5,441 bases of DNA from Actinomycetota bacterium (GTDB lineage: Bacteria; Actinomycetota; Nitriliruptoria; Euzebyales; Egibacteraceae). The stretch is taken from the NCBI GenBank assembly GCA_019347785.1, contig JAHWKQ010000150.1, forward strand, positions 1 to 5,441. Reading direction: 5' to 3'. Position 1 is the first letter of the stretch; every line of letters begins with the position of its first letter. The position numbers were made by a program, and so were the translations under genes. Below are positions 1 through 5,441 of this stretch, piece after piece. Under the pieces are notes generated by a model. That model was not told the DNA's origin. It was given only the letters and a program-made list of their open reading frames with translations, and made no database searches.

Positions 1-551
1 CCCACGCCCCGACTACGCGGCAGTCAACGGCCACCGCCCGCGTCAGCGCGCGGCTGGGCGAGCTGCGCGGCGGCGAGCTGCGGATGACCGAGGTGGGACG
101 CGCCCTCGCCGACCTCGGCCTCGTCAGCGACTCCGCGAAGATCCCCTTCGACAACGGCAACGGCACCCGCCAGCCCAGCACGATGCAGACCAGCGCCTGG
201 GACACGATCATGGACATGGTCGGCGACGTGCAGGGCTGGCACGTGTTTGGGCTGGCCGTGTTCGACGGCTACCACAGCGTCACCGTGCTGGTGAACAACC
301 GCCCCGACGGTCCGCAGCTGTACTGGGCCGACCAGTGGCGCATCGACCCCGGCGACGACTTTCACGAGGAGGAAGGGTCGGTCTCGGGGTTCCGCCACTA
401 CGAGCAGGCCGGTTTCGACCGATTCCTCACCCAGTTCACCGTGAGCCGCTGGCGCACGGTGTTCGAGGAGAAGGGGGCGCGCTACCGCACCACCCTCCAC
501 ATCTGGAAGTTCCGCTCCGGGCTCGAGGGCGACGACGGCGGGGGACGCTGA
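1..551 (+). CDS. C-terminal part of an unrecognised protein, possibly an eCIS-associated payload (5' end outside window)
   Basis: The reading frame is open from the window edge (first full codon at position 3) to TGA 549-551, giving 182 visible residues. An ATG at 84 is possible, but the frame has no stop before it, so I treat the gene as cut off at the left. Numbering from that ATG, the conserved-looking part runs from about residue 35 to 145. It contains GWHVFGLAVF (51-60), GYHSVTV with His64, YWADQW (80-85), an acidic DPGDDFHEEE stretch, and a Trp-rich end. A buried strand with His followed by a strand ending in W-x-D-Q-W could be the second half of a papain-like cysteine hydrolase. No Cys occurs in the visible part, so any nucleophile would lie upstream. 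I see no signal peptide or membrane segment. I recall similar C-termini in proteins encoded beside DUF4157 genes, but cannot verify this. The stop overlaps the next start (TGATG). The function is not established. Confidence 0.8.
   Translation, partial: HAPTTRQSTATARVSARLGELRGGELRMTEVGRALADLGLVSDSAKIPFDNGNGTRQPSTMQTSAWDTIMDMVGDVQGWHVFGLAVFDGYHSVTVLVNNRPDGPQLYWADQWRIDPGDDFHEEEGSVSGFRHYEQAGFDRFLTQFTVSRWRTVFEEKGARYRTTLHIWKFRSGLEGDDGGGR
540..545 (+). promoter_or_regulatory. Probable ribosome binding site for the large DUF4157 protein
   Basis: GGGGGA lies five bases before the ATG at 551. It is a weak Shine-Dalgarno match inside the end of the upstream gene. With the TGATG overlap, it supports 551 as the start. 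The same frame is open further upstream to 335, but that stretch reads as Arg/Pro-rich shadow of the first gene. Confidence 0.45.
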
Positions 552-3500
552 TGCGGACTCCACCCGTGCCTGCTGCCGCCGCCCCCGAGGTCGAAGCGAC
601 CACGCACAGGCCACCACCCGAGGCGGCGTCCCCGTCGCGGCGAGGTGCGGAGCACCCGACCGTGCACGCCGTGTTGTCGGGCGCCGGTCAGCCCCTGCCA
701 CCCGCTGTCCGCAGCGCCATGGGCGCCCGCTTCGGGCACGACTTCTCCGGCGTGCGTGTCCACACCGGTGGGGCCGCCGCCTCGGCCGCCGCCGCCGTGG
801 ATGCCGTCGCGTTCACGGTCGGCCGGGACATCGTCTTCGGTGCGGGGCGCTACGCCCCCAGGACCCCCCTCGGCGAGGGGCTGCTGAGCCACGAGCTCGC
901 CCACGTCGTCCAGCAGGACAGCGCCTCCAATGGGAGGGCACCGGCAGGGTTCGACGCACGCGACGCGAGCGGTGCGCTGGAGGTGTCGCGTCCCGGCGAG
1001 GCGGCGGAACGGCAGGCCGACGACGCGGCGCGGAGCGCGATGGCCGGGGAGTGGCCGGCCGCCATGGGCCGGCTCGCCGGCCCGCGTCTGCAGCGCCTGT
1101 CGGTGGGCGAGTGGCTCGCGCGCTTCTTCGGCTTCGGCACGTTCGACGAGGACGAGCTGCGACGCTATCTGCGGGGACTCCACCGCCGTCGCGGCCCGGA
1201 GAAGGACTTCGACAGCGACAACAAGGCCCGTGCGGTCGTCGACGCCTGGAAGACCGGCAGCAGCCCCTACGTCCTGACCCCGGCCACGATCACGTACCTG
1301 ATCGAGGAGATGCTCCTCGGCTTCACCGCCAACCCGGACGAGCAGGCGATCCTCGAGCTGTTGGAGCGCTCCCCCAGCCATGCGCTGCGGTACGTCCTGA
1401 CCCGGATACCCCCGCGCCGCCTCGAGGGGGCGATCCACTGGGCGGAGCAGGACCGCCTCGACGACTTCTACCGGCGGCGGTTCCGGGGCGGCAAGGCGGC
1501 GGTGCTCGCGGGGCGCATCGAACCGATCGGCGCGCCGGTACCGCTGGGTACCGAGCTGACCGAGGCACGGCGCACCACCGACCCGACGGAGGCGACTCAC
1601 CCCGGCGAGGAGGTGCCCGAGCCGGCGTGCAGCGTGGACAACCCGGCCGCCTGCCACGCCTACGAGGACTGGGTCGAGCTGTTCGCCGACCTGCCCACGT
1701 TCCCCTCCCGCAGCGGTGCCCAGGTGATCGGTCCGGCGGCCGCGCCGGAGGCGACCGCCACCGACCCGAAGGCCCCGCCCGGGGAGCGTCGCCCGAAGCT
1801 CGCCCACGGCCCGCGCGACTACCTCGAGACCGACCGGTTCATCGACGGCCCCACCGACGCCTGGGTACGGGCCAACCTGCCCGCCGATCTGGTCGAAGTG
1901 GCCTACCAGCTGCCGTCGGACTGCGCCGACATGGCCGTGATTCTCCGCCACGTGTGGCTCGTGGCGCACCGCCGCACCGAGCTCTACCACGGCTGGGTGT
2001 GCGGCGCCGCGCTGGCTGAGACGCGCAGCCGCGAGGTGCAGGACCTCATCCGCAACCAGGTCTACTCCGGCAACGTCAGCCGCGTCGTGCGCCCCTACAC
2101 CGGCCCCGACGGCCAGCCGATCCGCAGCTTCGAGGCGCTCCAGCCGCTGCTGCATCCCGGGGACGTGCTGGTGTGGAACCACAACGATCCCGACCGTCAC
2201 CGCGGCCACACCCAGACCGTCACTGCACTGACCCGCGACGAGCAGGGCCGCATCACGTCGATCACGGTGCTGCAGGGCAACCAACCGATCGGGCGGGCGG
2301 CCGCCGAGCAGTTCCGTCGCGAGGATCCCTCCGCTCCGAGCGTCGCGACCCTCCGCGCGGCCCCCGGCCGCCGCATCGAGGTGTCCGGGCTGTCCGGGCA
2401 GAGCCTGCGCGACGTGAACGACATCTGGACCTGGAGCAACGGCCGGACCACGCTCGTGGCCGCGGGGCCGCCGGCTGTCGCCACGCAGCCGGAGGTCCGC
2501 CGCGGGCGGCAGGGGCAGGACGTGGTCCGCGGCCTCGAGGACTGGCACGCCCGGCTCCGCGGCGCCGCCACCATCGCCGAGCTGCAGTCGCGGATCGAGG
2601 CGGCCCTGCTGGAAGCCCGCGCGCTGATCGAGGGCGGGCACCCCCGGAGCCTCACCGAGGCCGAGGCCAAGGCGTTCGGACGGGTCGCCGGCGAGGCGAT
2701 GTGGAGCCTCGCCCGGGAGGCCGCCCGCGCAGGTCTCGGACGCGAGCCGCGCGCCGATCGTCCCCGAACCCTCACCGCGGAGGAGCTCGGGGCGACGTCG
2801 CACTACCGGCCCCTGCGTCACGTCCGTGGCCTGATCGCACGGCTCGCCGAGGGCGCCGGCACGCACGCCCAGACCGTGCGGGCCCGGTTCCGCGTGCTCG
2901 GGGATGCGTTCGAGCGGGGCGCGCGGGGGCTCACGACGGCGGACTTCGGGCGCACCGGACAGCCCGCCGACGTCGAGTTCGCCCACGTCCTCGTCACCGG
3001 CTTCGACCCGTTCCGGTTCGAACATGGCCGCCAGGTCGCTCCGCAGCCCGGCGACTGGAATCCGGCGGGTGCCGCCGTACTCCAACTCGACGGCACGACC
3101 CAGCAGGTGCAACCACGGCTGCGTGCCGCGGTCGAGGGGGCCATCTTCCCCGTGCGCTTCGCCGACTTCCGTCAGGGTGTCGTCGAGTCGCTGGTGCGAC
3201 CCGTGCTCCCCACCGTCGACGGGGTCATCACCGTCAGCATGGACCCCGGGATCCGACCGGAGGAGCGCCCCGAGATCGAGCGCTACGCCGTCGGCATCCA
3301 CCGGCTGAACAACGGGGTGCACGAGTCGGTGCCGCCGACGCCCGTCGACGTCCCCGCCCCGCCGGCGCAGCCGAGCCTCGACGACCCGCGGGGGGCCGCG
3401 GTGTACGAGGCCCGCGGTGACCTCGAACGGATCGCGTCGGAGGCCGGCGCCGCCCTCGGCGGCGAGCCGCTGCCCGTCGACGCCACGGCGCGGCTCGACT

Positions 3501-4015
3501 TCGGCGTCCCGGAGGAGGCCGACCGGTTCCTGCGCGCCATCGGACGCGGGCCCGAGGGGCGCTCCGCCGTCGACGTGGACCTCACCACCGTGTCCGCCCG
3601 GATCGACGAGGTCGAACGCGACGTGCAGGGTCCCGGGATCGTGTTACGCATCGGGGACGACGCGTTCCAGGCCGCGATCCGCAGAGGCCCCGGAGGCAGC
3701 TTCCTCTCGAACGAGGTGTTCTTTCGGGTGCTGCGGGCGGTCGCGCTCCACGAGGCCGGGGGCGGAGCGACCCGGGACCCGGCCGCGTTCCACGTCCACA
3801 CGCCCCGCGGCACCGCCGCCGAGGGAGCCCGCATCCCCCAGCCCGTCGGGACGCCGGCCGAACGCGAGCAGCGCCACGCCGCGATCGCCACCGGACGGGG
3901 CGTGCTGCAACGCCTCCTGCGGGTGCTGCGCGCCATGATCGCCACGGTGGCACGGCGTGCCCGCGACCGCCGCCGCAGTGCGGCAGAGGACGCGCCCGAA
4001 GAAGGCGGTGAGTGA
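551..4015 (+). CDS. 1154-residue multidomain eCIS-associated protein: DUF4157, CHAP/NlpC-like and C15-like domains
   Basis: The start is ATG 551, overlapping the previous stop by one base. Domains in order are as follows. Residues 1-38 are a Pro/Ala-rich leader with no signal peptide. Residues 39-122 are DUF4157 (eCIS core), with FGHDFSGVRVHT at 61-72 and HELAHVVQQ at 114-122, followed by ERQAD at 153-157. Residues 184-315 are a helical module containing DSDNKARAVV. Residues 320-420 are a linker. Residues 420-640 are CHAP/NlpC-P60-like: SDCAD with Cys458, PGDVLVW, RGHTQTV with His553, then LQGNQP with Asn577, the order of a Cys-His-polar hydrolase. Residues 650-800 are helical. Residues 809-1100 resemble pyroglutamyl peptidase I: VLVTGFDPF, WNPAG, ERYA with Glu910, FLSNEVFF, and HVHTP with His1083. 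Ser1053 stands where the family has its catalytic Cys. Residues 1101-1154 are a basic helix with an acidic end. Only seven Lys occur in the whole protein. DUF4157 is known to mark eCIS-linked proteins. A role as injected cargo is inferred, and an assembly or accessory role remains possible. Confidence 0.9.
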   Translation: MRTPPVPAAAAPEVEATTHRPPPEAASPSRRGAEHPTVHAVLSGAGQPLPPAVRSAMGARFGHDFSGVRVHTGGAAASAAAAVDAVAFTVGRDIVFGAGRYAPRTPLGEGLLSHELAHVVQQDSASNGRAPAGFDARDASGALEVSRPGEAAERQADDAARSAMAGEWPAAMGRLAGPRLQRLSVGEWLARFFGFGTFDEDELRRYLRGLHRRRGPEKDFDSDNKARAVVDAWKTGSSPYVLTPATITYLIEEMLLGFTANPDEQAILELLERSPSHALRYVLTRIPPRRLEGAIHWAEQDRLDDFYRRRFRGGKAAVLAGRIEPIGAPVPLGTELTEARRTTDPTEATHPGEEVPEPACSVDNPAACHAYEDWVELFADLPTFPSRSGAQVIGPAAAPEATATDPKAPPGERRPKLAHGPRDYLETDRFIDGPTDAWVRANLPADLVEVAYQLPSDCADMAVILRHVWLVAHRRTELYHGWVCGAALAETRSREVQDLIRNQVYSGNVSRVVRPYTGPDGQPIRSFEALQPLLHPGDVLVWNHNDPDRHRGHTQTVTALTRDEQGRITSITVLQGNQPIGRAAAEQFRREDPSAPSVATLRAAPGRRIEVSGLSGQSLRDVNDIWTWSNGRTTLVAAGPPAVATQPEVRRGRQGQDVVRGLEDWHARLRGAATIAELQSRIEAALLEARALIEGGHPRSLTEAEAKAFGRVAGEAMWSLAREAARAGLGREPRADRPRTLTAEELGATSHYRPLRHVRGLIARLAEGAGTHAQTVRARFRVLGDAFERGARGLTTADFGRTGQPADVEFAHVLVTGFDPFRFEHGRQVAPQPGDWNPAGAAVLQLDGTTQQVQPRLRAAVEGAIFPVRFADFRQGVVESLVRPVLPTVDGVITVSMDPGIRPEERPEIERYAVGIHRLNNGVHESVPPTPVDVPAPPAQPSLDDPRGAAVYEARGDLERIASEAGAALGGEPLPVDATARLDFGVPEEADRFLRAIGRGPEGRSAVDVDLTTVSARIDEVERDVQGPGIVLRIGDDAFQAAIRRGPGGSFLSNEVFFRVLRAVALHEAGGGATRDPAAFHVHTPRGTAAEGARIPQPVGTPAEREQRHAAIATGRGVLQRLLRVLRAMIATVARRARDRRRSAAEDAPEEGGE
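4000..4005 (+). promoter_or_regulatory. Probable ribosome binding site for the second DUF4157 protein
   Basis: AGAAGG lies nine bases before ATG 4015, inside the last codons of the upstream gene. A GTG at 4012, one codon earlier and in frame, is an alternative start. ATG 4015 is preferred because it repeats the TGATG arrangement seen at 549-553. Confidence 0.5.
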
Positions 4016-5286
4016 TGGCCCTGCGCGCCCAGCCCCGTCCGGTCCGCCACCCCGTGGCGGGCAGCGCCCCGCCGCTCGCCGCCGTCGCCGGGCGCGGCCG
4101 TGACCGTCGGGCGGGCCTCCCGTCGCCTGTCCGCACCCGCATGGAGACCCGCTTCTGCCACGACTTCAGCCGCGTGCGCGTCGACACGTCGCCGGCCGGG
4201 GCGGCGGCGGCCGACGCGGCCGGTCTGGCCGCCTTCACCCGCGGCACCGAGATCACGTTCGCGCCGGGGCACTACGCCCCCGAGACGGCGGCGGGGGACC
4301 GCCTGCTCACGCACGAGCTCGCCCATGTGGTCCAGCAGGACCGCGGCGGGGCGGGCACCGGCGGTGCGGGCGCCGCAGGCGAACGCGAGGCGGACTGGGT
4401 CGCCGAGGCCGGCGGCGGACCGGTCCACGCCGGGGCGCCGAGCGGCAGCGTCCAGGGGCAGGAGAAGAAGAAGGCCGTCAGCGGCGAGGCGAGCTTCGGG
4501 GAACGGCGCGAACGCAAGGAGGGCAAGGCCACGACCAAGACCGAGGGGAAGCTGTCGCTCACGGTGCCGGTGCTGCCGGACGGCACGTTCGGGCCCGTCC
4601 AGCTGCTGGAGGACGCCAAGTTCACCCTCAAGGCGGGCGAGAGCCGCGAGGAGCTGGACCCCGACGACCCTGCCTTCAGCGCCCAGCTCGACATCGCCCT
4701 GACGCTGGCGAAGGCGAAGCTGCTGGAGGAGCCGTTCGCGAAGGGTGCCGCCGGCTCGTTCACGCTCCCCTCGAGCCTGAAGCTGAGCCTCGGTGCCGGG
4801 GCAGGCGTCAGCAGCGGCGAGGGCAAGGCCACGCTGGCGCCGAAGGCCGAGCTGAGCGCGTTCGGCTACAAGCTGCCGGAGCTGTCGGGCGGCTACGGCA
4901 AGCTCGGCGGCGGCGTGGACCTGTCCGCCACCGCCGGCGCCGGCTTCGCGACCGGCACGGAGCCCACCGCCGAGATCGGGTCGAAGCTCGCCGGCAAGTT
5001 GACCTACACCAGCCCCGAGCTGCCCTACCGCCCCTATGGCCCCACCGGTCCGACCCGGCACGGCCAGTTCACCGTCGGGGGCAAGGCCACGCTGTCGGCC
5101 GGCTACGCCACCGACAAGGGCCGCAAGCTGTTCGCCGGCGTCGGCGCCAGCGCCGGCTACCAGTGGCCCTCGCTCCACGGGGTCCAGCCCACCGTCACGC
5201 TCGACTTCGACGTCTCGTGGACCGAGCAGGAGGGCAAGGTCACGAGCTCGCACGTTACCGCGATCAGCTTCGGAGCCAAGTTCTGA
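4015..5286 (+). CDS. DUF4157 (eCIS core) protein with Lys-rich, beta-strand-like C-terminal domain
   Basis: This is a 423-residue protein. Residues 35-108 are a clear DUF4157 domain: FCHDFSRVRV (47-56), APGHYAPET (83-91) and HELAHVVQQ (100-108), followed by EREAD (123-127). HExxH plus a downstream ExxxD is the metal-ligand layout of gluzincin metallopeptidases, so zinc binding is plausible but unproven. A charged hinge follows (about 150-175, with EKKK and ERRERKEGK). Residues 177-423 are a Gly-rich domain of short alternating polar and apolar stretches, such as KLSLTVPVL, KLSLGAGAGV, VDLSATAGAG and VTAISFGAKF, which suggests a beta-barrel or beta-sandwich. Residues 1-150 have 16 Arg and no Lys; residues 151-423 have about 24 Lys and 7 Arg, so the two parts look like separately evolved modules. 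There is no signal peptide. I recognise no family for the C-terminal domain. A membrane-acting payload and a structural eCIS part are both possible. Confidence 0.9.
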   Translation: MALRAQPRPVRHPVAGSAPPLAAVAGRGRDRRAGLPSPVRTRMETRFCHDFSRVRVDTSPAGAAAADAAGLAAFTRGTEITFAPGHYAPETAAGDRLLTHELAHVVQQDRGGAGTGGAGAAGEREADWVAEAGGGPVHAGAPSGSVQGQEKKKAVSGEASFGERRERKEGKATTKTEGKLSLTVPVLPDGTFGPVQLLEDAKFTLKAGESREELDPDDPAFSAQLDIALTLAKAKLLEEPFAKGAAGSFTLPSSLKLSLGAGAGVSSGEGKATLAPKAELSAFGYKLPELSGGYGKLGGGVDLSATAGAGFATGTEPTAEIGSKLAGKLTYTSPELPYRPYGPTGPTRHGQFTVGGKATLSAGYATDKGRKLFAGVGASAGYQWPSLHGVQPTVTLDFDVSWTEQEGKVTSSHVTAISFGAKF

Positions 5287-5303
5287 CGCCCCACCGACGA
5301 GAC

Positions 5304-5307
5304 AGGA
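5304..5307 (+). promoter_or_regulatory. Ribosome binding site for the downstream eCIS gene
   Basis: AGGA lies six bases before the GTG at 5314, within the 27-base gap after the previous stop. It decides the start: GTG 5314 is the first start codon in this frame after the in-frame TGA at 5284-5286. Confidence 0.6.
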
Positions 5308-5313
5308 ACGTCC

Positions 5314-5441
5314 GTGCCGACCACCCCACCGATCGCCCCCCGCCTCGTCAAGGGCGGCCTGGTGACGCTGGATCCCGACGACGGCACTGTCGACCTCGTG
5401 CTGCCGCTGCAGTACAACGCCGAGACCGTCACCCGGTCTCT
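5314..5441 (+). CDS. N-terminus of a probable eCIS tube/baseplate-type structural protein (3' end outside window)
   Basis: The frame starts with GTG 5314 and runs off the window after 42 complete codons. The visible protein begins MPTTPPIAPR and continues with LVKGGLVTLD, then PLQYNAETVTRS. A short Pro-rich leader, a strand with a K-G-x-L-V core, and a Q-[YF]-N-x-E-x-[VL]-x-[RS] motif match my recollection of proteins carrying the CIS tube-type domain (the Afp7-like group) in eCIS clusters. There the motif is usually QYNP; here Pro is replaced by Ala. Since only the first 42 residues are visible, the exact subunit (tube initiator, LysM-linked baseplate protein or other) cannot be fixed. Its position directly after two DUF4157 genes fits an eCIS locus. 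It is probably in the same operon as the upstream genes. Confidence 0.7.
   Translation, partial: MPTTPPIAPRLVKGGLVTLDPDDGTVDLVLPLQYNAETVTRS

Noticed and set aside
1051..2019. Overlapping + strand frame of 322 codons inside the large gene
   Set aside because: The translation is Arg/Pro/Gly-rich and lacks motifs, while the overlapping frame carries coherent domains. The same holds for the frame at 2173-3420.
482..3322. Long open frame of 946 codons on the minus strand
   Set aside because: It lies opposite the DUF4157/CHAP/C15-like gene. Its translation is rich in Gly, Ala, Arg, Val and His with no recognisable domain, as expected for the antisense of high-GC coding sequence.
890..4341. Near-identical 30-base repeat at 890-919 and 4312-4341 (28 of 30 bases alike)
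   Set aside because: Both copies encode the conserved HELAHVVQQD of DUF4157. The match is explained by protein conservation and codon bias, not by a mobile or recombination repeat.
3283..5253. Long open frame of 656 codons on the minus strand
   Set aside because: It spans the junction of two well-supported + strand genes, has low-complexity composition and no motifs. It is an antisense shadow.
5287..5313. Possible terminator or promoter in the gap before the last gene
   Set aside because: The gap is 27 bases, with no inverted repeat, no T-run and no -10/-35 pattern. Only a ribosome binding site is visible.
5284..5316. Possible in-frame readthrough of TGA 5284-5286 joining the second DUF4157 protein to the next gene
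   Set aside because: The two genes share a frame, but the downstream gene has its own AGGA ribosome binding site and GTG start, and there is no recoding signal. Ordinary termination is the simpler reading.

Overview
The window is very GC-rich. Almost all codons end in G or C, one gene starts with GTG, and genes overlap tightly on one strand. This suits a high-GC bacterium, most likely an actinobacterium, although other high-GC phyla cannot be excluded. There are no RNA genes, insertion sequences or CRISPR repeats. Coding density is near 100%, with one 27-base gap between genes.

The layout is four co-directional + strand genes. (1) Positions 1-551 hold the C-terminal part of a protein whose start lies outside the window; its end contains a GYHSVTV ... 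YWADQW block. (2) Positions 551-4015 encode a 1154-residue multidomain protein. It has an N-terminal DUF4157 (eCIS core) domain with HELAH, a helical module, a CHAP/NlpC-P60-like Cys-His domain, and a C-terminal domain resembling pyroglutamyl peptidase I (peptidase C15) in which the nucleophile Cys appears replaced by Ser. (3) Positions 4015-5286 encode a 423-residue protein with a second DUF4157 domain followed by a Lys-rich, Gly-rich, beta-strand-like region ending in Phe. (4) Positions 5314-5441 hold the start of a protein whose N-terminus (LVKGGLV...LQYNAETVTRS) resembles tube or baseplate proteins of contractile injection systems.

Read together, this looks like the cargo-and-structure junction of an extracellular contractile injection system (eCIS) cluster: likely payload or accessory proteins next to a structural gene. 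The DUF4157 calls are firm. The CHAP-like and C15-like calls rest on motif order seen by eye. The cell target and the activity of any of these proteins cannot be read from the sequence.

The first three genes are joined by two TGATG stop-start overlaps, which suggests one transcript and coupled translation. No promoter or terminator is visible, so the operon probably begins upstream and continues downstream.
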